From the NCBI RefSeq assembly GCF_004684085.1, contig NZ_SRHZ01000086.1, positions 1-46,777 of the forward strand: a stretch of 46,777 nt of DNA, written 5' to 3'. Made by a program: the position numbers and the translations under genes. The DNA comes from Stenotrophomonas maltophilia. Its GTDB lineage: Bacteria > Pseudomonadota > Gammaproteobacteria > Xanthomonadales > Xanthomonadaceae. Shown here one piece after another: positions 1 to 7,201 of the stretch. The stretch's first letter is position 1. Every line of letters begins with the position of its first letter. The notes beneath the pieces were generated by a model, which was not told where the DNA came from, searched no databases, and was given only the letters and a program-made list of their open reading frames with translations.

Positions 1-42
1 GCTGGCCGGCAACCACGCACGGGTCGCCGCTGGTCTTGAGGT

Positions 43-65
43 TGCCGGCCAGCGGCCGGCACTAC
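43..65 (-). repeat. SMAG/REP-type palindrome with GTAG head
   Basis: On the minus strand this reads GTAG followed by a near-perfect GCCGGC-centred palindrome, the form of the GTAG-carrying REP elements (SMAG) known from S. maltophilia. It lies 7 nt downstream of the sugE stop, so it may form a hairpin at the 3' end of that message. Confidence 0.7.
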
Positions 66-71
66 CCGGGC

Positions 72-392
72 TTAATTGGGCGAGACCAGCTTCAGGCCGA
101 TCACGCCGGCCACGATCAGGCCCACGCAGGCCAGGCGGGCCGGCGACGCACTGTCGTTGAACAGGTAGATGCCCAGCACCGCCACGCCCATGGCGCCGAT
201 ACCGGTCCAGATCGCATAGGCCGTGCCGACCGGGATGCTCTTCATCGCCTGGCTCATCAGGTACAGGCTGATCAGCGCGGCTACCACCGTGGCAGCGGTG
301 GGCAGGGGTTTGCTGAAGCCTTCGGAGTACTTCATTCCGAGGGCGAAACCGATCTCGAACAGGCCGGCCAGCAGCAGGTAGATCCAGGGCAT
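72..392 (-). CDS. sugE: SugE/Gdx-type small multidrug resistance (SMR) exporter
   Basis: This is a 106-residue membrane protein with four hydrophobic helices, the standard SMR length. It starts MPWIYLLLAGLFEIGF, with the conserved membrane-embedded Glu of helix 1 (E13), and ends with the GLIVAGVIGLKL helix 4. The W/AG-F-E-I-G helix 1 and the GTAYAIWTGIGA helix 3 are typical of the SugE/Gdx branch, which exports guanidinium in exchange for protons, rather than the EmrE branch. The ATG at 392 was chosen because AAGGAGC precedes it by 8 nt and longer reading frames run into the leader hairpins. The gene follows speD on the same strand after a 165-nt gap that holds several hairpins (separate entry), so control by premature termination is possible. 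Confidence 0.9.
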   Translation of the reverse strand: MPWIYLLLAGLFEIGFALGMKYSEGFSKPLPTAATVVAALISLYLMSQAMKSIPVGTAYAIWTGIGAMGVAVLGIYLFNDSASPARLACVGLIVAGVIGLKLVSPN

Positions 393-404
393 GGGTGGGG
401 GCTC

Positions 405-557
405 CTTACCTTTTTGGGAAAAACAAAACGGCCCGGTGTTTTCACACCGGGCCGTGGGTCGGCACATCGCCGTGGAACTGAAGATTGCGCAGCACACACG
501 TTCCACGGGGCGGGTCGTCCCGCCTGGGTGGCGATGCCTGCCGGCATCGCGCACGGG
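405..557 (-). promoter_or_regulatory. Structured speD-sugE intergenic region / candidate sugE leader
   Basis: Read on the minus strand, the speD stop is followed by four perfect hairpins: 550-531 (GCGATGCC, loop GGCA), 524-509 (GGCGGG, loop ACGA, CCCGCC), 508-470 (CCGTGGAAC paired with GTTCCACGG) and a 10-bp GC-rich hairpin at 453-430 followed by a T-rich run. The ACGA tetraloop on a 6-bp GC stem is what one hairpin of the guanidine-II (mini-ykkC) riboswitch looks like, and that class often controls sugE. However, the class needs two ACGR hairpins and only one is visible. The arrangement may instead be a speD terminator region. Confidence 0.35.
420..454 (-). terminator. Intrinsic terminator between speD and sugE
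   Basis: A 10-bp perfect stem (430-439 with 444-453, GGCCCGGTGT, extended by one C-G pair) is followed on the minus strand by TTTTGTTTTT at 429-420. It stands about 100 nt after the speD stop but only 13 nt before the sugE ribosome-binding site. It either ends the speD message or acts as an attenuator for sugE. Confidence 0.75.
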
Positions 558-1352
558 TCACTCGGACAGATTGCGACCGTGGAACAGCTCTTCGATCTCA
601 CGCTTGAGCAGCGCTTCGATCTTCATGCGTTCCTTGAACGACAGGTTCTTGGCCTTTTCCTCGAACAGGTACTGGTCCAGGTCGAAGTCCTTCAGGTGCA
701 TCTTCGTGTGGAAGATGTTTTCCTGGTAGACGTTGACGTCGAACATCTCGTAACGCGACTTGATGTTCTTGGCCAGGAAGTTCTGGATCGAGTTGATCTT
801 GTGGTCGATGTAGTGCTTCTTGCCCTTCACATCGCGGGTGAAGCCACGCACGCGGTAGTCCATGATCACGATGTCCGATTCCAGACTCTCGATCAGGTAG
901 TTCAGCGCCTTCAGCGGCGAAATGACGCCACAGGTAGCCACATCGATGTCGGCGCGGAAGGTCGCGATACCTTCCTGCGGGTGCGTTTCCGGATAGGTGT
1001 GCACGGTGATGTGCGACTTGTCCATGTGCGCGACCACGGCATCGGAGATCAGCTCCTTGCCGGCCTGCTTCTTGTCGATCACCGGTTCTTCGGAGATCAG
1101 GATCGTCACCGAGGCACCCTGCGGATCGTAATCCTGGCGGGCCACGTTGAGGATGTTGGCGCCGATGATCTCAGCGACATCGGTCAAGATTTGAGTCAGC
1201 CTGTCGGCGTTGTACTCTTCATCGATGTATTCAATGTAACGCTGACGCTCCTCTTCGGTGCGCGCGTAACACACGTCATAGATGTTGAAGCTCAGCGCCT
1301 TGGTGAGGTTGTTGAAACCCTGCAGCCTCAGGCGAGGCAACGGCTTGACCAC
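558..1352 (-). CDS. speD: S-adenosylmethionine decarboxylase proenzyme
   Basis: The 264-residue protein matches the length of the Escherichia-type enzyme. It makes decarboxylated AdoMet, the aminopropyl donor for spermidine. The proenzyme cuts itself before a serine that becomes the pyruvoyl group; here the motif is MDKSHITVHTYPE, with the Lys-Ser site at residues 112-113. The C-terminal half keeps the conserved ENIFHTKM stretch. The start is GTG at 1352 with AGGA upstream. It is divergent from clp, with 149 nt between the two starts. This clp-speD arrangement is also known in Xanthomonas. Confidence 0.95.
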   Translation of the reverse strand: MVKPLPRLRLQGFNNLTKALSFNIYDVCYARTEEERQRYIEYIDEEYNADRLTQILTDVAEIIGANILNVARQDYDPQGASVTILISEEPVIDKKQAGKELISDAVVAHMDKSHITVHTYPETHPQEGIATFRADIDVATCGVISPLKALNYLIESLESDIVIMDYRVRGFTRDVKGKKHYIDHKINSIQNFLAKNIKSRYEMFDVNVYQENIFHTKMHLKDFDLDQYLFEEKAKNLSFKERMKIEALLKREIEELFHGRNLSE

Positions 1353-1501
1353 GGCGGTCGATTCCTGTGTAAGAAGGGAAAGGGTGAATTATGGGGCAAA
1401 CTGTCTCCGGGGGGAACGTGAAGACCGCTCACATCTGGCACACTGTTTGCCCTTAACAATTGCGCTGGTTAAGCTCCGCTATCGACCCCGTGAATCCGTT
1501 C
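1353..1501. promoter_or_regulatory. Divergent speD/clp promoter region
   Basis: This 149-nt gap must hold the promoters of both speD and clp. Two symmetric sequences stand out: CTTAAC-N10-GTTAAG at about 1453-1474, and CGTGA-N7-TCACA at 1417-1433, which resembles a CRP/Clp half-site pair but with seven rather than six central bases. No clean -35/-10 pair could be assigned with confidence. Confidence 0.35.
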
Positions 1502-2191
1502 ATGCGCAGAGGGAGCGCTCCTATCGTGTCAACCGTGCGCCTAGCTAGCAGTCCACTGGCCCTGGATATCGCCACAATCGATCGTTTCCTGGCGCACAGC
1601 CACAGGCGGCGATACCCCACCCGTACCGACGTCTTCCGACCCGGTGACCCGGCGGGAACCCTGTATTACGTCATCAGCGGCTCGGTTTCGATCATGGCCG
1701 AGGAAGATGACGATCGCGAGCTGGTGCTGGGCTACTTCGGTGCCGGCGAGTTCGTGGGTGAGATGGGTCTGTTCGTCGAATCGGACCGCCGCGAGGTGAT
1801 CCTGCGGACCCGTACCGCCTGCGAACTGGCCGAAATCAGCTACGAGCGCCTGCACCAGCTGTTCCTCGGCCCGCTGTCGGCCGACGCCCCGCGCCTGCTG
1901 TACGCGCTGGGCCAGCAGATCTCCAAGCGCCTGCTCGACACCAGCCGCAAGGCCAGCCGCCTGGCATTCCTGGACGTTACCGACCGGATCGTGCGCACTC
2001 TGCACGACCTGGCGCAGGAGCCGGAGGCCATGAGCCATCCGCAGGGCAGCCAGTTGCGCGTCTCGCGCCAGGAACTGGCGCGTCTGGTCGGCTGCTCGCG
2101 CGAAATGGCTGGCCGCGTGCTGAAGAAGCTGCAGACCGACGGCCTGCTGCATGCACGGGGCAAGACCGTGGTGCTGTACGGCACCCGTTGA
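1502..2191 (+). CDS. clp: Clp, CRP-like global transcription regulator
   Basis: The protein (229 residues from ATG 1502) is very close to the Xanthomonas CAP-like protein Clp, which is inhibited by cyclic di-GMP and drives genes for virulence, exoenzymes and biofilm. It has an N-terminal cyclic-nucleotide-binding fold (RYPTRTDVFRPGDPAGTLYYVISGSVSI, GEFVGEMGLFVESD, whose Glu matches the c-di-GMP-contacting residue described in Xanthomonas) and a C-terminal helix-turn-helix (SRQELARLVGCSREMAGRVLKKL). ATG 1502 gives the family length but has a weak ribosome-binding site. GTG 1526, 10 nt after GGGAG, is a serious alternative (221 residues). The gene is monocistronic, with a hairpin 18 nt after the stop. 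Confidence 0.95.
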   Translation: MRRGSAPIVSTVRLASSPLALDIATIDRFLAHSHRRRYPTRTDVFRPGDPAGTLYYVISGSVSIMAEEDDDRELVLGYFGAGEFVGEMGLFVESDRREVILRTRTACELAEISYERLHQLFLGPLSADAPRLLYALGQQISKRLLDTSRKASRLAFLDVTDRIVRTLHDLAQEPEAMSHPQGSQLRVSRQELARLVGCSREMAGRVLKKLQTDGLLHARGKTVVLYGTR

Positions 2192-2209
2192 CCGTTGAGC
2201 ACCCGGTGG

Positions 2210-2229
2210 GTGCGGACCTTGGTCCGCAC
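2210..2229 (+). repeat. Short perfect palindrome after clp
   Basis: GTGCGGACC-TT-GGTCCGCAC is a 9-bp perfect hairpin of the same design as the GTGCCGACC... palindromes elsewhere in the window. There is no T-run, so it is a REP-type hairpin rather than a canonical terminator. Confidence 0.55.
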
Positions 2230-2253
2230 TCCTTCGCGCGCTAGGCTCGGTGC

Positions 2254-3015
2254 ATGGAACTGAGCAGCGAATTCTGGTGGTTCATCCTCATCGGCCTCGG
2301 CGCACAGCTGGTGGACGGCGCGCTGGGCATGGCCTTTGGCCTGGTGTCTTCCTCGGTGATGCTGAGCATGGGCCTGCCTCCGGCGCAGGTCAGCGCCAGC
2401 ATCCACACCGCTGAAGTGTTCACCACCGGCGCCTCGGGCGTGTCGCACCTTGCTGCCGGAAATGTCGATAAACGCCTGTTCCTGCGTCTGGCCCTGCCCG
2501 GCGCGGTGGGCGGCGCCGTGGGCGCCTACGTGCTCACCCAGATCCCGGGCGACATCATCCGCCCCCTCATCTACCTGTACCTGCTGGCGCTGGCGATCAT
2601 CATCCTGGCCCGCGCCGCCGGGCGCTGGATGCCCAAGGGCGAGATCCGCCGGGTGCCCGTGCTGGGCTTCTTTGCCGGCCTGCTCGACGCCAGCGGCGGC
2701 GGCGGCTGGGGCCCGGTGGCCACCTCCACCCTGCTCGCCCGCGGCGGCCAGGCACGCACCACCATCGGTACGGTCAACGCGGCCGAGTTCATCGTCACCC
2801 TGACCATCTCGGCCACGTTCCTGCTGTCGATGGGCGTACAGCACCTGCAGATCGTCGCCGGCCTGCTGATCGGCGGCATGATGGCCGCGCCGGTGGCGGC
2901 GATCCTGGTCAAGCGGGTGAAGGAACGCTGGGTGCTGGTGGCCGTCGGCGTGCTGGTGCTGACCATCAGCCTGTTCCAGATCGGCCACGCGGTGTACGGG
3001 CACCTGTACCGCTGA
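2254..3015 (+). CDS. TauE/SafE-family membrane permease (sulfite exporter family)
   Basis: This 253-residue integral membrane protein has the TauE/SafE (formerly DUF81) arrangement: an N-terminal helix pair with GLGAQLVDGALGMAFG, the conserved small-residue stretch (ASIHTAEVFTTGASG), and a second, inverted half starting GFFAGLLDASGGGGWG. About seven to eight membrane segments are visible. Family members move small anions such as sulfite, sulfoacetate or taurine products; nothing nearby points to the substrate here. The start has only a weak AGG upstream. It is probably transcribed alone, between clp and a convergent HAD gene. Confidence 0.85.
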   Translation: MELSSEFWWFILIGLGAQLVDGALGMAFGLVSSSVMLSMGLPPAQVSASIHTAEVFTTGASGVSHLAAGNVDKRLFLRLALPGAVGGAVGAYVLTQIPGDIIRPLIYLYLLALAIIILARAAGRWMPKGEIRRVPVLGFFAGLLDASGGGGWGPVATSTLLARGGQARTTIGTVNAAEFIVTLTISATFLLSMGVQHLQIVAGLLIGGMMAAPVAAILVKRVKERWVLVAVGVLVLTISLFQIGHAVYGHLYR

Positions 3016-3021
3016 GCGCGC

Positions 3022-3133
3022 TCGCCGGCCAGCGGCCGGCACTACCCGCGCCTGCTCCGGTAGCGCCGGGCCATGCCCGGCGGATCCGTGATCGTGCAAC
3101 GAGGTCAGAGCCCCTGCGGGGATCTGACCCCGG
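3022..3133. repeat. Cluster of three hairpin repeats between convergent genes
   Basis: Three palindromes follow the permease stop: a GCCGGCC-AGC-GGCCGGC...CTAC element at 3024-3044, GTAG-CGCCGGGC-CAT-GCCCGGCG at 3060-3081, and an imperfect GGTCAGAGCCCCTGCGGGGATCTGACCCC-like hairpin at about 3102-3132. The first two are GTAG-type REP elements. The third shares the (G)GGGTCAGA/TCTGACCCC ends of the repeat at 41354-41394. Confidence 0.65.
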
Positions 3134-3134
3134 A

Positions 3135-3851
3135 CTACGCCTTGTCGCCGCCGCGGTCCACGCAGCCCCAGTTGAGGATGCGGGTGCCGGCCGGCAGCAC
3201 GCGGCGGAAGAAGTCCACCTTGGCAGGCTTCGGGTTGACCACTACCGGCGCTTTCGCTGCCAGCAGCAGCGGCAGGTCGGCGGTGCTGTCGGAATATGCG
3301 ATGTCGATATCGCCGTAGCCGCGCTCGCGCAGCATGCGCATCTTCTCTTCGTTGTGGCAGTGCCGGGTCGGGCCCACACCGCCCAGCCGTGGGCCGACCT
3401 CGGTGCCGATCACCGGCACATCCTGATGGGCGACGAAGGCCAGGATCGCCCGTGCCAGCTCCGGCGGCGCGCCGGTGGCGACCACCACGCGGTCGCCCTT
3501 GGCGCGATGCGCAGCAAAGACCTCCAACGCCTGCGGCAGCAGCTTGGCGCGCATCTGCGCCTCGTTGCGAAGCACATAGGCGTCGATGACCTTGTTGAAA
3601 TCGCGCGCGCGGTGCAGGCCGAAACTGCCGATCCACACATAGACCGAGATGCCGGTACGACGGGTCGGCAGCATCGCCACCAGCGGTCCGGCGATCGGCG
3701 TGACCAGCAGCGCCGCCAGCATCCGCAGCGGATTGCGCTTGATCAGCGAGGCGAACAGGTGGGTGCCCGAATCGCCGTCGTAGAGGGTGTGGTCGAAGTC
3801 GAAGACCACCAGCGGCGCATCGTCGCGCGGCGTCGGATAGTGCGTTTTCAT
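3135..3851 (-). CDS. HAD-IB family phosphatase overlapping trpC
   Basis: The 238-residue protein is a haloacid dehalogenase superfamily hydrolase of the SerB-like IB type. Motif I is VVFDFDHTLYDGD (residues 15-27, nucleophile Asp then acid/base Asp), motif II/III candidates are VVVATGAPPE and KPAKVDFF, and motif IV is AYSDSTADLPLL. The substrate cannot be read from the sequence; relatives dephosphorylate phosphoserine, phosphatidylglycerophosphate or small sugar phosphates. Its ATG overlaps the trpC stop by 4 nt (ATGA), so it is translationally coupled and is the last gene of the trp cluster. Confidence 0.85.
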   Translation of the reverse strand: MKTHYPTPRDDAPLVVFDFDHTLYDGDSGTHLFASLIKRNPLRMLAALLVTPIAGPLVAMLPTRRTGISVYVWIGSFGLHRARDFNKVIDAYVLRNEAQMRAKLLPQALEVFAAHRAKGDRVVVATGAPPELARAILAFVAHQDVPVIGTEVGPRLGGVGPTRHCHNEEKMRMLRERGYGDIDIAYSDSTADLPLLLAAKAPVVVNPKPAKVDFFRRVLPAGTRILNWGCVDRGGDKA

Positions 3852-4642
3852 GCCCCGAAGAATAGCTGACGCAGACCCTCGCCCGGCTCTTCCACGCGCA
3901 TGAAGGCCTCGCCGACCAGGAATGCATGGATGCCGGCATCGCGCATCAGCGCCACGTCCTGCGGCCCGAGAATGCCGCTCTCGGTCACCAGCAGGCGGTC
4001 ACGCGGCACCGCCTTCTGCATGTCCAGCGTGGTCTGCAGTGACACCTCAAAGGTGCGCAGGTTGCGGTTGTTGATGCCGATCATCGGCGCCGGCACCTGC
4101 AGCGCGCGCTCCAGTTCGTCGATGTCATGCACTTCCACCAGCACGTCCATGCCCAGCGACAGCGCCAGTTCGGACAGGGTGGCCAGCTGGGTGTCGTCCA
4201 GCGCCGCGACGATCAGCAGGATGCAGTCGGCGCCCAGCACGCGCGCCTCGTACACCTGGTAGGCGTCGATCACGAAGTCCTTGCGCAGCACCGGCAGCGT
4301 GCAGGCCTCGCGGGCCTGCTGCAGGTAGGCGTCGGCGCCCTGGAAGAAATCGACGTCGGTCAGCACCGACAGACAGCTGGCGCCGCCGAACTCGTAGCTG
4401 ACGGCGATGTCGGCCGGGCGGAAGTCCGGGCGGATGACGCCCTTGGACGGACTGGCCTTCTTCACCTCGGCGATCACCGCCGGGTCACCATTGGCCACGG
4501 CAGCCTGCAGCGCGCGCACGAAGCCGCGCACCGGTGGCGCATCGGCCAGCGCCGCCTGCAGCTCCTCAAGCGGGCGCTGGGCGCGGCGCTGGGCTACTTC
4601 TTCGGCCTTGCGGGCCAGGATCGTCTGCAGGATATCGCTCAT
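3848..4642 (-). CDS. trpC: Indole-3-glycerol phosphate synthase
   Basis: The 264-residue TIM barrel catalyses ring closure of carboxyphenylaminodeoxyribulose phosphate in tryptophan synthesis. It has the family's N-terminal ILARKAEEVAQRR helix, AEVKKASPSKG (phosphate and substrate binding, catalytic Lys), LRKDFVIDAYQVYEARVLGAD, GINNRNLRTFEV and TESGILGPQDV. The start at 4642 (MSDILQTIL) fits the usual length; an upstream in-frame start at 4690 would add 16 non-conserved residues. It stands alone as a monofunctional TrpC, not fused to TrpF. It lies 74 nt after trpD and overlaps the next gene by 4 nt. Confidence 0.97.
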   Translation of the reverse strand: MSDILQTILARKAEEVAQRRAQRPLEELQAALADAPPVRGFVRALQAAVANGDPAVIAEVKKASPSKGVIRPDFRPADIAVSYEFGGASCLSVLTDVDFFQGADAYLQQAREACTLPVLRKDFVIDAYQVYEARVLGADCILLIVAALDDTQLATLSELALSLGMDVLVEVHDIDELERALQVPAPMIGINNRNLRTFEVSLQTTLDMQKAVPRDRLLVTESGILGPQDVALMRDAGIHAFLVGEAFMRVEEPGEGLRQLFFGA

Positions 4643-4716
4643 CGTCGTCGGGTCGGTGCGGGGGCGGTGAGGACGACCATTATCGGCCATCGGATGGGTC
4701 AGGCTGAACCGCGCGC

Positions 4717-5748
4717 TCAGGCTACCAGCGCACGGGTGGTGTCAACGTACTGCTGCAGGCGCTGGCGGGCGCTGCCGTTGGCGATGGCGGCACGGGCACG
4801 GGCCAGGCCGTCGCCGATGTCACTGGCTACGCCGGCCACGTACAGCGCGGCGCCGGCATTCAGCGCGACGATGTCCAACGCCGGACCGGGGGTGTTGTCC
4901 AGCACCGCGCGCAGCATCTGGATGGACTGCTCCGGGCTGTCAACGCGCAGGTTGCGGCTGGCCGACATGGCGATGCCGAAGTCCTCCGGGTGGATCTCGT
5001 ACTCGCGCACCTTGCCGTCGCGCAGCTCGCCCACCAGGGTGCCCGCGCCCAGCGAGATCTCGTCCATGTTGTCGCGGCCCCAGACCACCATGGCACGCTC
5101 GGTGCCCAGCTCGCGCAGCACGCGTGCCTGGATACCCACTAAATCGGGGTGGAACACGCCCATCAGTACCGACGGTGCGCTGGCCGGGTTGGTCAGCGGG
5201 CCGAGGATGTTGAAGATGGTGCGCACGCCCATCTCGCGGCGTACCGGCGCGACCACCTTCATCGACGGATGATGGATCGGGGCGAACATGAAGCCGATGC
5301 CGGTCTTTTCGATGGCTGCGGCCACCTGCGCCGGCTGCAGCTCGATGGCCGCACCCAGCGCCTCGACCGCGTCGGCGCTGCCGGACTTGGACGATACGCT
5401 GCGGTTGCCGTGCTTGGCCACGCGCGCACCGGCGGCAGCGGCGACGAACATCGCGCAGGTGGAGATGTTGAAGGTGTGCGAGCCATCGCCACCGGTGCCG
5501 ACGATGTCGACCAGGTGGGTGCTGTCGGCCACCGGCACCGCCAGCGCGAACTCGCGCATCACCGTGGCCGCGGCCGCGATCTCGTCGATGGTTTCCTTCT
5601 TCACCCGCAGGCCGGTGAGGATGGCGGCGGTCATCATCGGCGACACGTCGCCACGCATGATCTGCCGCATCAGGTCGACCATTTCGTCGAAGAAGATTTC
5701 GCGGTGCTCGATGGTGCGTTGCAGGGCTTCCTGGGGGGAGAAGCTCAT
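4717..5748 (-). CDS. trpD: Anthranilate phosphoribosyltransferase
   Basis: The 343-residue enzyme transfers phosphoribose from PRPP to anthranilate. Visible signatures are DIVGTGGDGSHTFNIST (PRPP-binding glycine-rich loop, residues about 82-98), KHGNRSVSSKSGSADAVEALG, FAPIHHPSMK, and ILGPLTNPA. The N-terminal helices (EALQRTIEHREIFFDEMVDLMRQIM) are complete. AAGGAG lies 7 nt before the ATG. It follows trpG with a 16-nt gap, so the two are almost certainly co-transcribed; the TrpG and TrpD domains are separate proteins here, unlike the enterobacterial fusion. Confidence 0.97.
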   Translation of the reverse strand: MSFSPQEALQRTIEHREIFFDEMVDLMRQIMRGDVSPMMTAAILTGLRVKKETIDEIAAAATVMREFALAVPVADSTHLVDIVGTGGDGSHTFNISTCAMFVAAAAGARVAKHGNRSVSSKSGSADAVEALGAAIELQPAQVAAAIEKTGIGFMFAPIHHPSMKVVAPVRREMGVRTIFNILGPLTNPASAPSVLMGVFHPDLVGIQARVLRELGTERAMVVWGRDNMDEISLGAGTLVGELRDGKVREYEIHPEDFGIAMSASRNLRVDSPEQSIQMLRAVLDNTPGPALDIVALNAGAALYVAGVASDIGDGLARARAAIANGSARQRLQQYVDTTRALVA

Positions 5749-5764
5749 GGGAATGCTCCTTGGA

Positions 5765-6352
5765 TCAGGCCGCCGGGCGCTGCAGGAAATTGCGCAGCAG
5801 GGCGTGGCCGTGTTCGGTGAGGATGGACTCGGGGTGGAACTGCACGCCCTCCACCGGGAACTGGCGGTGGCGCAGGCCCATGATCTCTTCGATCGAGCCG
5901 TCGTCGTTCTCGGTCCAGGCGGTCACTTCCAGCGCGTCGGGCAGGCTGTGCTTGTCCACCACCAGCGAGTGGTAGCGGGTGGCCTGGTAACGGTCCGGCA
6001 GGCCGGCGAACACGCCCTTGCCTTCATGGCGGATGGGCGAGGTCTTGCCGTGCATGATGTTGCCGGCACGGATGACCGTGCCGCCGTAGACCTGACCGAT
6101 ACCCTGGTGGCCCAGGCACACGCCGAGGATCGGCGTGGTCGGGCCCAGGCGCTCGATCAGCTCCAGCGACACGCCCGCTTCGTTGGGCGTGCAGGGGCCG
6201 GGCGAGATGACGATGCGTTCGGGCTTCTGCGCGGCGATCTCGTCCACGCTCATCGCATCGTTGCGCACCACCTTCACCTCGGCACCCAGCGTCTGCAGGT
6301 ACTGCACGAGGTTGTAGGTGAAGCTGTCGTAGTTGTCGATCATCCACAACAT
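5765..6352 (-). CDS. trpG: Anthranilate synthase glutamine amidotransferase component
   Basis: The 195-residue class I glutamine amidotransferase supplies ammonia to TrpE. The protein begins MLWMIDNYDSFTYNLVQYL; the nucleophile lies in ILGVCLGHQGIGQ and the His-Glu pair in VEGVQFHPES. SPGPCTPNEAG is the oxyanion-strand signature. In many bacteria this subunit also serves 4-amino-4-deoxychorismate synthase, and that dual use cannot be excluded here. Its ribosome-binding site (GGAA) lies inside the last codons of the SIMPL-domain gene upstream, which ends only 2 nt before the start. Confidence 0.97.
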   Translation of the reverse strand: MLWMIDNYDSFTYNLVQYLQTLGAEVKVVRNDAMSVDEIAAQKPERIVISPGPCTPNEAGVSLELIERLGPTTPILGVCLGHQGIGQVYGGTVIRAGNIMHGKTSPIRHEGKGVFAGLPDRYQATRYHSLVVDKHSLPDALEVTAWTENDDGSIEEIMGLRHRQFPVEGVQFHPESILTEHGHALLRNFLQRPAA

Positions 6353-6354
6353 GG

Positions 6355-7134
6355 TCAGGTTCCGTCGCTTATCAGGAAAATGGCGTACACGTTTTCGGTG
6401 TAGGTAATGGGGCCGGCTTCGATGGATTCGGGTGCAGCAGGCGCAGGCGCCGCCTTTGCTGGGTAGCCGCCGGTGACCGAGATCCTGTCGAGGCTCCCAC
6501 CGTCCTCGCCCGACTGCGGCCACTGCCCGGCCTGGATGCCGTAGGCGAAGTCCGGTGCCACATCGGAGATGCTGTACAGGCCGCGCACCTGGGTTCCATA
6601 GGCCTTGGCCAGGCCCTGCGCGGACTCGCGGGTCCTGGCCGCCGCCTCACCCTTGAGTTCGCGGCGCAGCGCCACTTCACCTGAGTAGGTCGGGGCCATG
6701 CTGCTGACCTGTACGTTCTCGTTGGCCTTCAGCGCGCCCAGCACGTCCTGCATCGCCTTCACGCTGGCGAAGCTGGCACGCAGCTGGCGCGACACGCGGG
6801 TGCCAATGAAGACCTGCCGGTTCTGCTCGTAGCGGGTAGCTGGACCGATCTGGAGGTTGTCCGCACGCACGCTGCCTTCCACTGCCTTGTGCTGCTTGAA
6901 CAGCGCCAGCACGCGGGCAACGTTGTCCTGCACGCGGCGCCGCGCCGCATCTGCATCCATGTCGGTCTCTTCGATGTTCAACTGCAGGCCGAACCGGTCC
7001 GGCATCACCACACGGCGCGCCTCGCCCTTCACCAGCAGGTGCGGCTGCGAGGGAATGGTATTGGCCTGCGCCCACGCAGACGGGGCCATCGTGGCCAGCA
7101 GCGACGACCACAGCAGAATGCTCAGCAGCTTCAT
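6355..7134 (-). CDS. SIMPL-domain (DUF541) periplasmic protein inside the trp cluster
   Basis: The 259-residue protein starts with a signal peptide (MKLLSILLWSSLLATMAPSAWAQ, cut likely after Ala-Gln near residue 23-24). The mature part matches the SIMPL/DUF541 family (BP26/OMP28, YggE): LLVKGEARRVVMPDRFGLQLNIEETD, then VRADNLQIGPATRYEQNRQVFIGTRVSRQL, and the C-terminal ENVYAIFLI strand. Family members are periplasmic or outer-membrane associated, and in E. coli YggE has been linked to oxidative stress; no enzymatic role is known. AAGGAG precedes the ATG by 6 nt. The gene sits between trpE (67 nt away) and trpG (2 nt away), an odd place for an exported protein. Confidence 0.88.
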   Translation of the reverse strand: MKLLSILLWSSLLATMAPSAWAQANTIPSQPHLLVKGEARRVVMPDRFGLQLNIEETDMDADAARRRVQDNVARVLALFKQHKAVEGSVRADNLQIGPATRYEQNRQVFIGTRVSRQLRASFASVKAMQDVLGALKANENVQVSSMAPTYSGEVALRRELKGEAAARTRESAQGLAKAYGTQVRGLYSISDVAPDFAYGIQAGQWPQSGEDGGSLDRISVTGGYPAKAAPAPAAPESIEAGPITYTENVYAIFLISDGT

Positions 7135-7201
7135 GCGGTACTCCTTGTCTTGAATGGGAACAGCGGTAGGTGCCGCGGCGCAGGCCACGGCACGGTGAAT
7201 C

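Noticed and set aside
1840..3939. Long minus-strand open frame of about 700 codons opposite clp, the TauE gene and the HAD gene
   Set aside because: It overlaps several confident genes in other frames and reads as Arg/Ala/Pro-rich noise with no start signal.
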